A DNA stretch of 64,000 nucleotides from Rhodopirellula sp. SM50 (GTDB taxonomy: Bacteria; Planctomycetota; Planctomycetia; Pirellulales; Pirellulaceae). The DNA is taken from contig NZ_NTFY01000075.1 in NCBI RefSeq assembly GCF_002289565.1, positions 22,386-86,385 of the forward strand, written 5' to 3'. A program made the translations under genes and the position numbers. The notes under the pieces were generated by a model. That model was not told where the DNA came from. It ran no database searches and saw only the letters and a program-made list of their open reading frames with translations. Numbering within the stretch: position 1 is the first letter of the stretch; each line of letters starts with the position of its first letter. Below, in pieces: positions 53,314 through 62,325 of this stretch.

Positions 53314-53886
53314 ATGAGACCTACTCACGCAATCGTGTTCCTGGTCTTTGCCTGTTGGATAAGCGGCAGAGGCCATGCCAACGAGACCTGGGAAGACCAT
53401 CCTCCGTGGCTAGGAACTTGGCACGCGAATCCTGAAGTCGCCCGAATTCTGGGGTTTGCACAAGATGGATCTGTTCAAAGGAAGAAATTGAAGATCGAGT
53501 TCTTCGTGTCCCGGGATGCCGCGATCGCGGTGGCCGGAAAGGAAACCATCCAGCGAGTGGAGTCCATTTTCTCGGAGCGGATGGGCGGCAGGCACCAAAT
53601 CATTGCCGCCGGGCAATGGAGAGACGAAGAAAAGTTCACGGTCGACTCCATGTGTGTTGTGACTCAGATTCAGGGAGCCAGATTTCTGTGGTTCGGTGAT
53701 CCAAGCGTCACCTTCACTGGTGCTGAAGTCAGCTTTGTTCGCGGAGTGGATCCGGAGCATGATTTGCTCGTGCTTGATTCGCACCTGCCCAGCTTCATCA
53801 AGCAACCGTTACGTCGCACGAAACAGACGGCAAGACTCGTCAAGGCGGTCGGTTACCAGCGACATCCCCCCGAGGCAGAGAAGTAG
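53314..53886 (+). CDS. Secreted hypothetical protein
   Basis: The ATG at 53314 has GGAG about seven bases upstream and gives 190 residues. A signal peptide (AIVFLVFACWISGRGHA) is followed by NETWEDHPPWLGTWHANPEV, a mixed alpha/beta body (KLKIEFFVSRDAAIAVAGKE, FLWFGDPSVTFTGAEVSFVR) and a basic end. The opening WLGTWHANPEVARI is reminiscent of lipocalin-like domains, but I cannot assign a family. It is followed by the 53981 gene on the same strand with a 94-base gap. Confidence 0.65.
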   Translation: MRPTHAIVFLVFACWISGRGHANETWEDHPPWLGTWHANPEVARILGFAQDGSVQRKKLKIEFFVSRDAAIAVAGKETIQRVESIFSERMGGRHQIIAAGQWRDEEKFTVDSMCVVTQIQGARFLWFGDPSVTFTGAEVSFVRGVDPEHDLLVLDSHLPSFIKQPLRRTKQTARLVKAVGYQRHPPEAEK

Positions 53887-53980
53887 TCGAGGCCGCCCCT
53901 GACGCGACTGAGGCTCTTGCCTGCCGGGAGGCGCTCGCGAACGAGGCTTCATTAACGCAATCGTTGAACGGAACACCTAC

Positions 53981-55363
53981 ATGATTCAATTCAAGATATC
54001 CAAGCACTGGCGCCCGGTTTTCTTGACGTTACTGGCTGTCATAGCACTCTTGGTTCGCGACGCTGACGGCGATGATTCGACGAAATCACGAATCAAAATC
54101 GATCGGGAGACGACCTTTCTGACAGGCCCGCTACGAACCGATGGAACGGTTGATTACGCGGCCGGCATCAACGCTCGAATGAAACAGGGTGTAACGCCCG
54201 AAAATAACGTCTGCGTTTTGCTCTGCGAAGCGATGCAGCCCTTGGAGGCTTGGGACATGCCGCCGGAGTACTTCAAGGAGATTGGCAGGACGCCGCCACC
54301 GAAAGATCGCAGTTACGTCCGCTACCTTGCTGCTGGCATCGCCGATCCAACGTCCGACACCGCCAAGCAACGACTTTATCTTGTCCATGATTTTATCCAA
54401 GGCGATCCGCGTCCGTGGAAGCGATCGGAATTCCCGGAAGTTGCCAAGGTACTCGATGGCGATGCCGAGCCTCTGAGAATCGTTCTCGAGGCGACCGAAC
54501 GCGACCAATTTTATTCGCCAGTCATCACGCGTGGTCTGGACGAAGTGGATCCATTGCCGCTCGTTGCGGCCATGGATCCCATGACAACCCAGCTGCCCTA
54601 TCTGGTGCATTCTCTGCGGTTCCGCGCCATACTGAATCTGGGAGAAAGCAACCACGAAGCAGCCTGGGAAGATCTACTTGCCTGCTTCAAACTCGCCAGA
54701 CTCCTGGGCATGGGGGCCAGCAAGATACACGCTCAACGAAGTTATATGCTCGAAGAGCGGAACTGTTCCGCGATGGAGGCGTTCATTCGCACGACGGATC
54801 CTTCTCAATCGCGAGCGAAGCATTATCTCAGGGCACTCCAGTCTTTGCCTTCCCGAGCAAGACTGAGTGAAAAAGTCGACTGGTTCGAACGTTGTGCCTA
54901 TCTCGATTCACTGCTTGTCATTCGAGCGAATCAGGAGGAAGCAATCGACTATCTCGACTGCGAACCAGGCCTCGCCGCGGCCGGCAAGATGGTGAATCTG
55001 TTTTGGAAAGACGCCATTGACTGGAACGAGACGCTTCGAATCGGCAATCGCTACTACGACCGACTGGTTGCGAGCCTCGAAAAGACGGATCTTACGCAGC
55101 GCCGTGAAGAAGCGACGTTGCTCCAGCAAGAGCTAAAGAGCCTTGCGGAGAGAGCCATTGGCATTCGCGGCACGGACGAGACGGCGAAGGGTCGCGCGGC
55201 AACCGAGTCAAAATCGAAGCTTCTTGCCGCCATCATCGCTGAAAACCTGATGTCCGACATCGACAAGTGTCTGGCTTCCGAGGTCCGCGTGAGGCGGCGG
55301 TTTTCAAATCTCGAAACGGCGTTGACTGTGGCCGCAAACCGCAAAGACTGGGGTGAAGAATGA
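53981..55363 (+). CDS. Exported Planctomycete helical protein, probably 3' truncated
   Basis: The product has 460 residues and begins with a membrane/signal segment (WRPVFLTLLAVIALLVRDAD). The body is helical (QLPYLVHSLRFRAILNLGES, ACFKLARLLGMGASKIHAQR, LRALQSLPSRARLSEKVDWF), resembling a common Planctomycete family of uncharacterised exported proteins. In that family the sequence after a stretch like RFSNLETALTVAANR usually continues with a further pilin-like or substrate-binding tail. Here it ends abruptly at KDWGEE, so loss of the 3' end is likely but not proven. Confidence 0.65.
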   Translation: MIQFKISKHWRPVFLTLLAVIALLVRDADGDDSTKSRIKIDRETTFLTGPLRTDGTVDYAAGINARMKQGVTPENNVCVLLCEAMQPLEAWDMPPEYFKEIGRTPPPKDRSYVRYLAAGIADPTSDTAKQRLYLVHDFIQGDPRPWKRSEFPEVAKVLDGDAEPLRIVLEATERDQFYSPVITRGLDEVDPLPLVAAMDPMTTQLPYLVHSLRFRAILNLGESNHEAAWEDLLACFKLARLLGMGASKIHAQRSYMLEERNCSAMEAFIRTTDPSQSRAKHYLRALQSLPSRARLSEKVDWFERCAYLDSLLVIRANQEEAIDYLDCEPGLAAAGKMVNLFWKDAIDWNETLRIGNRYYDRLVASLEKTDLTQRREEATLLQQELKSLAERAIGIRGTDETAKGRAATESKSKLLAAIIAENLMSDIDKCLASEVRVRRRFSNLETALTVAANRKDWGEE

Positions 55364-55780
55364 GAGAAGCGAAGCCAAGTTGAAGCACATGCGAATGAGC
55401 AATGTCATGGCCGCGAGATTTAGCAACGAGCGATCATTTACTGGCGCACGGGACTCGTAACCTCGTCCACTACGAAATGCGAATTCCGCTGCGGCCAGTC
55501 ATCAGCTTGATACGGCTGGGAGTGCACGCCGTGGCTCGCACAGACTGTCAACAGCGGCCGAATGGCAATCACGCATTCAGAATGCTTCGATTTCATGAAC
55601 ATTCGTTTTCTCTTTGTTCTGCCGTTGACGTTGACTGTCTCCGGCGCAAACAGGTTCACTTCCGTTGCGAGGGGCCGATGGCTCTTGGGACATTCGTAGC
55701 GATTCTCTGCCATCGTTGAGCCAGCGCACACAGATTCATGATCGACATTGAAATCGGCTCGGAATTCTCAAAAAGCGGTA
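55364..55780. other. Intergenic region with a REP arm and a signal-peptide ORF
   Basis: The family iv repeat arm lies at 55450-55473. A 34-codon plus-strand frame (55595-55699) reads as a signal-peptide-like start (MNIRFLFVLPLTLTVSGANR) and stops soon after; it may be the 5' stub of a lost secreted protein. Nothing else is seen before the end of the converging sulfatase gene. Confidence 0.4.
55450..55473 (+). repeat. REP-like family iv, single arm
   Basis: The 24 bases starting GGGACTCGTAACCTCGTCC are identical to 59309-59332, where the arm is paired with an inverted partner. Here no good partner is found, so it is a solo REP. Confidence 0.85.
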
Positions 55781-57223
55781 TTATCGAGACGGGTCAAACT
55801 GAAAGGCTGGCTTGGGAGTTTCAGGCATCGGCCCCGCATTCTTGTCACGGTACTTCGAGAAGCATGCCGCCGAGGCTTTTTCAGGAAGCGTTGCGTGCCA
55901 GGCCTGAAGTTTCTTGAGTAGCTCATCGGCGATCTCAGGATGTGATGACTTCAGGTTGTTCTTTTCCAGTGGGTCCTGAGTGACATCGTACAGCTCCAGA
56001 ATCTCGAAATTCGTATTCGTCAACAGCCGCCATTTGCCCTCCAGAGTTGAGTAAACCGGGCCGCCTTTTCGATTGGGAATGCCCTTCCAGAACAGTGGCT
56101 TGTCGCGCAGTGGATATGCAGATCCCAGCAACGTTGACACCTGACTCTTGCCATCGGGCTGGTATCCCTCGGGCAACGTCGCTCCCGCGAGTTCGCAAAA
56201 GGTCGGAAGCAGGTCGACCGCGGAAATCCACGACACGTCATCAATGGCACCGGCTTTGATCTTCCCCGGCCAGCGGGCAATGAACGGAACACCAATGCCG
56301 CCCTGCAAAATCGACTTCTTGCGTCCGTTTCGTCCGCCGGTTGTCCCGACACACGCACCGTGGCCGAACCCGGTGCCAGTTGCGGAATCGTACATCTCTT
56401 TGAGTGCGCGCGGTTTGCCTCCGCCGGCGGGGCCATTGTCCGAGCTAAAGATCACCAGTGTGTTGTCGGTCAACTGCAATCGATCCAATGCTCCCAGCAC
56501 TTCACCGATTCGGTCGTCAGCATGTGACAACACCGCTGCATACACATTTTCTGAATCACCCAGGTCCGGAAAACGCTTGCGGTATTCGGGCAGCGTGTGA
56601 AAGGGCGTGTGCGGTTCGTGAATCCACAAATTGATGAAAAATGGCTTCTTCGCCGCAGCGTTTCTTTCGATGAAATTGACAGCGCCGATGGCATCTTCGT
56701 GCACCGGCATCTGCGTGCCCGAACAGTTGAACGCGCCGCACTCGTCGTAGCCATAGTCCTCCGGTCGCGGCGAATCGGGAATCATGTTGTTGGCAAGATG
56801 CCACTTGCCGTAGTGCGCGGTTGCATAGCCAGCCGATTGCAGCAGTCTTGGAATCGTCGGAGCCTTCGGATCAACCCAGTCCGGCATACCGCGACTAGCG
56901 TTGCTTCTGGGTGATGCGAAGTGGCCGTCAATATTGTATCGAGCTGGGAAATGACCGGTCATCACTGCCGTGCGGCTCGGTGAACAAACGCCGCTCGCTA
57001 CCGTGAACCGCATGAAGTCCGTGCCCTCTTTGGCAAGCCGGTCCAGGTTGGGTGTCTTTAGATACGGATGTCCGTGACAACCGAGATCTCCCCAACCCCA
57101 GTCGTCGGCAAAGATGAATAAGATATTTGGTTGACGATCACCTTCAGAAAGTTCTGCTGCCAGAGCAGAAGAACTCGATAAGTACAAGATCGCAAAAACG
57201 ACGGCAAGTATATTCAGTTGCAT
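55781..57223 (-). CDS. Secreted sulfatase
   Basis: The product has 480 residues with a signal peptide (LAVVFAILYLSSSSALA). It has PNILFIFADDWGWGDLGCHG with the metal-binding Asp40-Asp41, and the modification motif CSPSR (Cys80), whose Cys is converted to formylglycine in active members. Further conserved parts are GKWHLAN, IHEPHTPFHTLPEY and FSSDNGPAGGGKP. It belongs to the formylglycine-dependent sulfatase family, which is greatly expanded in marine Planctomycetes for removal of sulfate from algal polysaccharides. The exact substrate cannot be read. It is downstream of a second sulfatase on the same strand. Confidence 0.93.
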   Translation of the reverse strand: MQLNILAVVFAILYLSSSSALAAELSEGDRQPNILFIFADDWGWGDLGCHGHPYLKTPNLDRLAKEGTDFMRFTVASGVCSPSRTAVMTGHFPARYNIDGHFASPRSNASRGMPDWVDPKAPTIPRLLQSAGYATAHYGKWHLANNMIPDSPRPEDYGYDECGAFNCSGTQMPVHEDAIGAVNFIERNAAAKKPFFINLWIHEPHTPFHTLPEYRKRFPDLGDSENVYAAVLSHADDRIGEVLGALDRLQLTDNTLVIFSSDNGPAGGGKPRALKEMYDSATGTGFGHGACVGTTGGRNGRKKSILQGGIGVPFIARWPGKIKAGAIDDVSWISAVDLLPTFCELAGATLPEGYQPDGKSQVSTLLGSAYPLRDKPLFWKGIPNRKGGPVYSTLEGKWRLLTNTNFEILELYDVTQDPLEKNNLKSSHPEIADELLKKLQAWHATLPEKASAACFSKYRDKNAGPMPETPKPAFQFDPSR

Positions 57224-57328
57224 TGAGATTGATGTTTTGATATCGGCGGTAGATTTCTTGAGTGTGTCGCAAGCATGGTCGACCGTCGACCGGAAGCGAA
57301 TCTTGTTGTCTTGAAATGCGGACCAGAC

Positions 57329-57460
57329 TTAGTCGCTAAGTTTGCTTCCCTTTTTGGGTTTTTGGGCGTCGTCTTTCCACCAATCACTGGGGCCTTCGGC
57401 TTCGATTTCTGACCATAATTTCAGCAGGATGTTTTTCCTCTCTTCGGTTTTCTCCGGCAT
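57329..57460 (-). pseudogene. In-frame remnant of a sulfatase C-terminus
   Basis: Forty-three codons (MPEKTEERKNILLKLWSEIE then AEGPSDWWKDDAQKPKKGSK) start one codon after the TAA stop of the sulfatase at 57464 and are in the same frame. The sequence resembles the last helix and tail seen at the end of other Planctomycete sulfatases. It may be a leftover from recombination between tandem sulfatase genes, or could add a tail by stop-codon readthrough. I do not think it is an independent protein. Confidence 0.5.
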
Positions 57461-57463
57461 CCC

Positions 57464-59134
57464 TTATTGTTGAGGGACTTCTTCGAGACCCGACGTCTCA
57501 CTGCTTTGTTCTTTACCTTTGTTTTTTCGCCTCGCACGTTTCTGTATTCTCGTCAGAGGCTCTGTATCGGCCGCTGAGTCCCCAGCCGCTTTCGTCTGCG
57601 GAGCGGTCGAGTCGCTTACGGTGTTGCCGCTCAGTGCTCGCGTCAGCAAGAAGGACTCTGCCGGCGCCCAATCCGGAATCCCCTTTTCCTGAAGCTGCTT
57701 CTCATAGCGAATCGCAAACGGCTGGTTCGGCCCTTTCACCGACGGTAGGCCTTCGTTGACCATCATTGGCAGAGCAGAATCCCACCACTGGTCAAATGCC
57801 TGGCGAAGGCGTGCAACGACATCGGGCTTGGCCGAAGCAACATCCGTGGTTTCGCTCGGATCGTTTGTGATGTCGTATAGTTCTTCGTGATTCACCAGCC
57901 GCCATCGTTCGGTACGCACGGCGGTTTTCTGGTATTTCCCTTCATCGCGTTTGCCCTTCGCCCAACGCCCGCAGTGAACAAATCGCTCACGATCGGGCCA
58001 GTCGGCTTCCTTGTTCGCCAGCAGTGGCAAGATTGACCGGCCATCGAGTGGCTGCATCGTTTCTGGAAGTTCCGCACCGGCAAGTTCGACGAAGGTCGGA
58101 AACAGATCAACGTGATGAATCAGCTGATCAATGTCGACACCTTCGCTCAGCACACCCTTCCAATACAGGAATGCGGGAACATGAGTACCGCCTTCGTTGG
58201 GCGAGTTCTTTGCCCCCTTCATGTTGTAATTAAAGTGTTTGATTCGTTCTCCATTCAACGTGCCACTCAGATGAGTCGCGCCGTTGTCTGTTGTAAAAAT
58301 GACGAAGGTGTCGGATAGCTGACCCCACTCCTGCAGCTTCTTCAGCAGCAGCCCCACATTGTCGTCGATGTTTTCAATCATCCCGTAACGCGCCGCAGTA
58401 CCTTTGTCGTAGCCAAGATTCAGAAAGTACTCTGTGTAATCCTTCGGCGCGACCAACGGTGCATGCGGAGCGTTCAGCGAGATGTACGCGAAGTACGGTG
58501 AATCGGAATCCTTCTGCTCCTTGATCCAATTCAAACCGGCCTGGAAAAAGACATCGGTGCAGAAGCCTTTGGTTTGCACAATGGTGTCGTTGTGCAGCAG
58601 CACATTGTCAAAGTAGACGTTGTTTTTATTGGCAGCGAAATCACCAAAATTGACCTGCCCAATACCACCGGCGCCATGCATCAACACTTCATCGAATCCA
58701 CGACTTTGAGGCAAATAGGGAAGATCGTCTCCCAGGTGCCACTTGCCAAACAGCCCCGTTGCATAGCCCGCTGATTTCAAAGCCTGCGGCATCGTGACGA
58801 CATCCAGTGCCATCCGTTCTCGTTGCTGAATCGTGTGCGTGACGCCAACCATGAACGGTAGCCGGCCACTCATCAACGCGGCGCGGGTAGGAGCACAGGT
58901 GGGGCTGACGTGGTAGTCCGTCAGTCGCGTCGACTGCTGATACAGTTGATCGATGTTCGGCGTGCGAACCACCTCATTGCCCATGCAGGACAAATCTCCC
59001 ATTCCTTGATCGTCCGTCATCACGAACACAATGTTCGGGCGCGAACCTTTTAGCGATTGGGCTTGGGCTGAAGCGTCGCAAAATGCCGGCAACAGGAATC
59101 CCGCGGCAACAAGGATGAGGCATAACTTTTTCAT
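57464..59134 (-). CDS. Secreted arylsulfatase-like sulfatase
   Basis: The product has 556 residues with a signal peptide (KLCLILVAAGFLLPAFCDAS). Active-site features are PNIVFVMTDDQGMGDLSC (Asp41-Asp42), the modification motif CAPTR (Cys80), FGKWHLGDD, SLNAPHAPLVAPKDY and FTTDNGATHLSG. After the sulfatase fold a ~75-residue Ser/Lys/Arg-rich tail follows (IQKRARRKNKGKEQSSETSG), which is not part of the catalytic domain. It is probably co-transcribed with the second sulfatase downstream (240-base gap). Its upstream region contains the family iv repeat pair. Confidence 0.93.
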   Translation of the reverse strand: MKKLCLILVAAGFLLPAFCDASAQAQSLKGSRPNIVFVMTDDQGMGDLSCMGNEVVRTPNIDQLYQQSTRLTDYHVSPTCAPTRAALMSGRLPFMVGVTHTIQQRERMALDVVTMPQALKSAGYATGLFGKWHLGDDLPYLPQSRGFDEVLMHGAGGIGQVNFGDFAANKNNVYFDNVLLHNDTIVQTKGFCTDVFFQAGLNWIKEQKDSDSPYFAYISLNAPHAPLVAPKDYTEYFLNLGYDKGTAARYGMIENIDDNVGLLLKKLQEWGQLSDTFVIFTTDNGATHLSGTLNGERIKHFNYNMKGAKNSPNEGGTHVPAFLYWKGVLSEGVDIDQLIHHVDLFPTFVELAGAELPETMQPLDGRSILPLLANKEADWPDRERFVHCGRWAKGKRDEGKYQKTAVRTERWRLVNHEELYDITNDPSETTDVASAKPDVVARLRQAFDQWWDSALPMMVNEGLPSVKGPNQPFAIRYEKQLQEKGIPDWAPAESFLLTRALSGNTVSDSTAPQTKAAGDSAADTEPLTRIQKRARRKNKGKEQSSETSGLEEVPQQ

Positions 59135-59243
59135 GGAGCTTACGTCGTTGTCAAAATTCTGATTTATTTCACTTGAGTCGTTCAGCTCGACGCCCGTTAA
59201 AGGCGCGAACCTGCATACATGTCTGCGATTTTGTTTTGCGATG

Positions 59244-59363
59244 GACCGTTCGATCTATTTCTACCGTAGTAGACGAGGCTACAAGTCGCTATTCGAACGC
59301 GTTTCACAGGGACTCGTAACCTCGTCCACTACTACAAATCGGGAACTTATCCACCGAACGGTC
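59244..59363. repeat. REP-like family iv inverted pair with outer stem
   Basis: The arms at 59266-59287 and 59311-59332 are inverted and match at 19 of 22 positions, around a 23-base spacer. An outer 9-bp inverted repeat (GACCGTTCG at 59244-59252, CGAACGGTC at 59355-59363) encloses them, so a long cruciform or RNA hairpin is possible. The right arm is identical to the solo copy at 55450. Confidence 0.8.
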
Positions 59364-59609
59364 TTGATCGCCACATTCCAGGTCGCAAAAAATGGGGTCT
59401 GGTGACGTGCGGACAACCACAACAGATCTTAGCAAGTGCGGCAGCTCGCATTTGGGAGCTGGTTACTTTCTTTCTGATCGAAGCCCCAGTTGTCCATTGA
59501 CCGCAGTCACGATTGACGAAGCGGCAGGATTTCGGAGGAATACGTCTCGTTTGAAGGGAACGAAATGAAAGATCTCCAATTTGACTTGATGCTTCGATTC
59601 TGTCCTAGC

Positions 59610-59780
59610 CGATGGGTGTGACGCATACAAACGCGAGTTGGCCGAGAAGTGAACTCGCGCAGGTTGCATCGTCCGACGCGTCGAAGCGAAATCGCTTCGA
59701 TGCAGTCTGCTTAGAATCCCGGACCAAGTTCTGGGGAAACTGCCGGCAAGCGGCGTAACCTGCAGCGTGAAGATTCGATG
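59610..59780 (-). repeat. Dispersed repeat, copy C (inverted)
   Basis: The reverse complement aligns with copies A and B (shared blocks around CTGCAGGTTACGCCGCTTG, CAGTTTC, GATGCAACCTGC). In the frame used for comparison it reads SKQTASKRFRFDASDDATC, against YEKSTANRFFYDAEVDATYC in copy B. Similarity is moderate. Confidence 0.65.
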
Positions 59781-59866
59781 AAAGCCGTCGGCACGATTTC
59801 ACAGTTGCTTTACACGGCACGAATGCTGCACATCAACGGAGCACACGATCACGCCAAGAGTACGTC

Positions 59867-61858
59867 ATGCCCGAAAAGAACGCATTGCCCGTTGCTGAAA
59901 TTTCAGACACCGCCACACACAACGCGGCGGTTGCTCCGGCCGCAAAGAGCACCGAGGTCATGTGCGAGAGTCCCAGTTTGCCGGAATACAATTCGCCCTC
60001 ATCGCTCGTCCGGCAGTTGCAAGGCCTACGCACGCGAATGGCCCGGGTGGAAACCACCTACGCGGATCGGATCGAACGTGTCTGGGCGGATCGCAAGGCC
60101 AGTGCGCGGAATCTGCTGCAGTATGTCTCGCTGCGCCAGCAGGACCTGCGATCCTTGCAAGAAAATCTACTCAGGCGTGGCCTGTCGTCCCTTGGTCGTT
60201 GCGAGGCAAATGTCCACGCGACGTTAAACGAGGTCATCCACGTGCTCCAACAGATAGAGGGCCAATGCGGTGCTGGGGAGGGGCCGGCGGAAGTCGATTT
60301 TGAACGCGGTCGCGAACTGCTGGATCAATCGACTAGTCGACTGTTCGGCGGGCGACCCTCTCAGGGCGGCGCACACATCATGGTGACCATGCCGAGCGAA
60401 GCCGCGCACGACCGCACGCTGGTGAGCGATCTTGTCGCACATGGCATGGATTGCATGCGGGTGAACTGCGCTCATGACGGCCCCGCGGCTTGGCAGGGGA
60501 TGATCGAAAACTTGCGTCGAGCTTGCTGCGAGCAGCAGCGAGAGTGCAAGGTGCTGATGGACCTGTGCGGGCCAAAGCTGCGGACGGGCCCGATTGAAGC
60601 CGGTCCCGCCGTACTGAAATGGCGTCCCCGCCGCGATGCGTTGGGACGCGTGACCGCCCCCGCGAGAATCTGGTTCCACGACGAAGACGCCGCCGCCGCG
60701 CCTCTGCCAGCGGATGCGTCGATCCCAGTGGTCGGCAAGTGGCTGATCGAGCTTCGGCCGGGTGATATTGTTCGACTCAAGGACGCTCGAAGCCGGAAGC
60801 GGCGGATCAGGATCGTCGAGCGGGGGCCGGGCGGGGCCTGGGGTGAGTCCGATCAGACTGCCTATGTGACGCCGGACACCGAACTCCGCCACGATCGGAA
60901 GGGAAAATCGCAACGAGAGCACGGCCGGATTGGCGCGATCGTACCGACCGAAGGCTATCTCACCCTGCGACGGGGAGACCCGTTGCTGTTGTGCGACGAG
61001 CACAAGCTTGGGGCACCCGCACTTTATGACGAGCAAGGACAACTTCTGCGTCCGTCCATGATCGGCTGCACGCTGCCATCAGTGTTTCGTGACCTCAAAC
61101 GCGGCGAGCGTGTGTTGTTCGACGACGGGAAGATCACCGCGCTCGTGGATGCTGTGCATGCGAATTATATCGAACTGGAAGTCATTCACGCTGGCCCTCA
61201 CGGAACACGACTCCGCGCCGACAAAGGCATCAATCTTCCCGACACGGACCTGCACTTGGACGCGCTGACAGAGAAAGACCTTCAGGACATCGCGTTCGTT
61301 GTCGAACACGCCGATATAGTGGGCTACTCATTCGTCCGTCGCGAGGAAGATGTCGAACAGTTGCAGCGCGAATTGGCACGTCTGGGAAACCCGGACATGC
61401 CGATTGTGTTGAAAATCGAAAACCGGCAGGCGTTCGAACGGCTTCCATCGCTGCTCATCGCGGCGTTGCGGAGCCCGGCCAGCGGCGTGATGATCGCCCG
61501 CGGCGACCTGGCCGTGGAACTTGGCTGGCAGCGACTGGCCGAAGTGCAGGAGGAGATCCTGTGGATGTGCGAGGCCGCGCACATGCCCGTGGTGTGGGCG
61601 ACCCAGGTTTTGGAAAGTCTCGCCAAGACCGGGATCCCATCACGGGCCGAAATTACCGATGCGGCGATGGGCGTTCGCGCGGAATGTGTGATGCTCAACA
61701 AGGGACCATTCATTACGGAAGCCGTGCGAGTGTTGAGCGACATCCTGCGGCGGATGAAGGACCATCACGCCAAGAAACGCCCGATCCTCCGGCGGCTCCG
61801 GCTCGCCGACGACCTGCTGCCCCTCAGCGTTGAGGACGAAACCGGGCATCGCGTGTAG
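59867..61858 (+). CDS. Pyruvate-kinase-like protein with N-terminal extension, no C-domain
   Basis: The product has 663 residues. Residues 1-165 are a helical extension (ARVETTYADRIERVWADRKA). From about 170 the barrel of pyruvate kinase can be followed: HIMVTMPSEAAHD, MRVNCAHDGP (classical NxSHG region), VLMDLCGPKLRTG, a large insertion-rich B region (about 245-400), KGINLPDTDLHLDALTEKD, VLKIENRQAFERL (Lys516, Glu518), IARGDLAVELG (Asp547) and WATQVLESLAKTGIPSRAEI (Thr579). The motif usually reading VMLSGET is VMLNKGPFITEA. The allosteric C-terminal domain is absent. Catalytic Lys/Glu/Asp/Thr are kept, so phosphoryl chemistry is plausible, but the substrate may not be pyruvate. Confidence 0.85.
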   Translation: MPEKNALPVAEISDTATHNAAVAPAAKSTEVMCESPSLPEYNSPSSLVRQLQGLRTRMARVETTYADRIERVWADRKASARNLLQYVSLRQQDLRSLQENLLRRGLSSLGRCEANVHATLNEVIHVLQQIEGQCGAGEGPAEVDFERGRELLDQSTSRLFGGRPSQGGAHIMVTMPSEAAHDRTLVSDLVAHGMDCMRVNCAHDGPAAWQGMIENLRRACCEQQRECKVLMDLCGPKLRTGPIEAGPAVLKWRPRRDALGRVTAPARIWFHDEDAAAAPLPADASIPVVGKWLIELRPGDIVRLKDARSRKRRIRIVERGPGGAWGESDQTAYVTPDTELRHDRKGKSQREHGRIGAIVPTEGYLTLRRGDPLLLCDEHKLGAPALYDEQGQLLRPSMIGCTLPSVFRDLKRGERVLFDDGKITALVDAVHANYIELEVIHAGPHGTRLRADKGINLPDTDLHLDALTEKDLQDIAFVVEHADIVGYSFVRREEDVEQLQRELARLGNPDMPIVLKIENRQAFERLPSLLIAALRSPASGVMIARGDLAVELGWQRLAEVQEEILWMCEAAHMPVVWATQVLESLAKTGIPSRAEITDAAMGVRAECVMLNKGPFITEAVRVLSDILRRMKDHHAKKRPILRRLRLADDLLPLSVEDETGHRV

Positions 61859-62325
61859 CCAATGTCGTACTTGCCGATCATAACGCCTGCTTCGTGACGG
61901 ATGACTGGCGGCGGAGCCACCGGGCACGGAGCCGCACCTTACCGCTCTCAACTGCCTCGTCCCGAACACGCCGTCGGTTGCATCGACCAGCGCACGTTCT
62001 CTTAGTTTTTTAGGCGCACTCTTAGCGAAAACTTGGACTGGACTTCCGAGAAGTGTGCATCCAAAAGCCGAATCCGCCGTTGCCGGGAGAATCGCGATCT
62101 GTCCCCGCCCAAGTTCCACATCTACTTCCGGTTCGTTTTCGCGGTCAGCACCCGCTCACCTGGAGTCGTCGGTCCTCGATTATGACTAACAGGAATCAAT
62201 CATGCTGTTGTGAGCGACGCTAAACTCGGAGACAGGGAGTGCTCGCTCACGTCACTCGCACTAACTTGGTGAAAGATCTGTTGCCTGTAACCGCCATTTC
62301 TCTCTCTTAGGGAGCCAGTCAAACC
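61859..62325. other. Intergenic region with repeat copy D
   Basis: A diverged inverted copy of the dispersed repeat occupies about 61965-62077. No gene is recognised elsewhere; a minus-strand frame across 61640-62119 is mostly the repeat plus antisense of the preceding gene. Confidence 0.5.
61965..62077 (-). repeat. Dispersed repeat, copy D (inverted, diverged)
   Basis: The reverse complement keeps the family core: GCGGATTCGGCTT, TTTTCGCTAAGAGTGC and GTCGATGCAACC. The comparison frame reads FAKSAPKKLRERALVDATD, matching the FEKSAAKEFRYAAEADA pattern of copy A. Confidence 0.55.

Larger units (their letters stand above)
59135..59866. other. Divergent intergenic region with two repeats
   Basis: Between the minus-strand sulfatase and the plus-strand pyruvate-kinase-like gene lie a family iv inverted pair (59244-59363) and a minus-orientation copy of the dispersed ~170-bp repeat (59610-59780). 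The remainder shows no gene. Confidence 0.6.

Noticed and set aside
61640..62119. 159-codon minus-strand frame
   Set aside because: It is antisense to the end of the pyruvate-kinase-like gene and then runs through repeat copy D.
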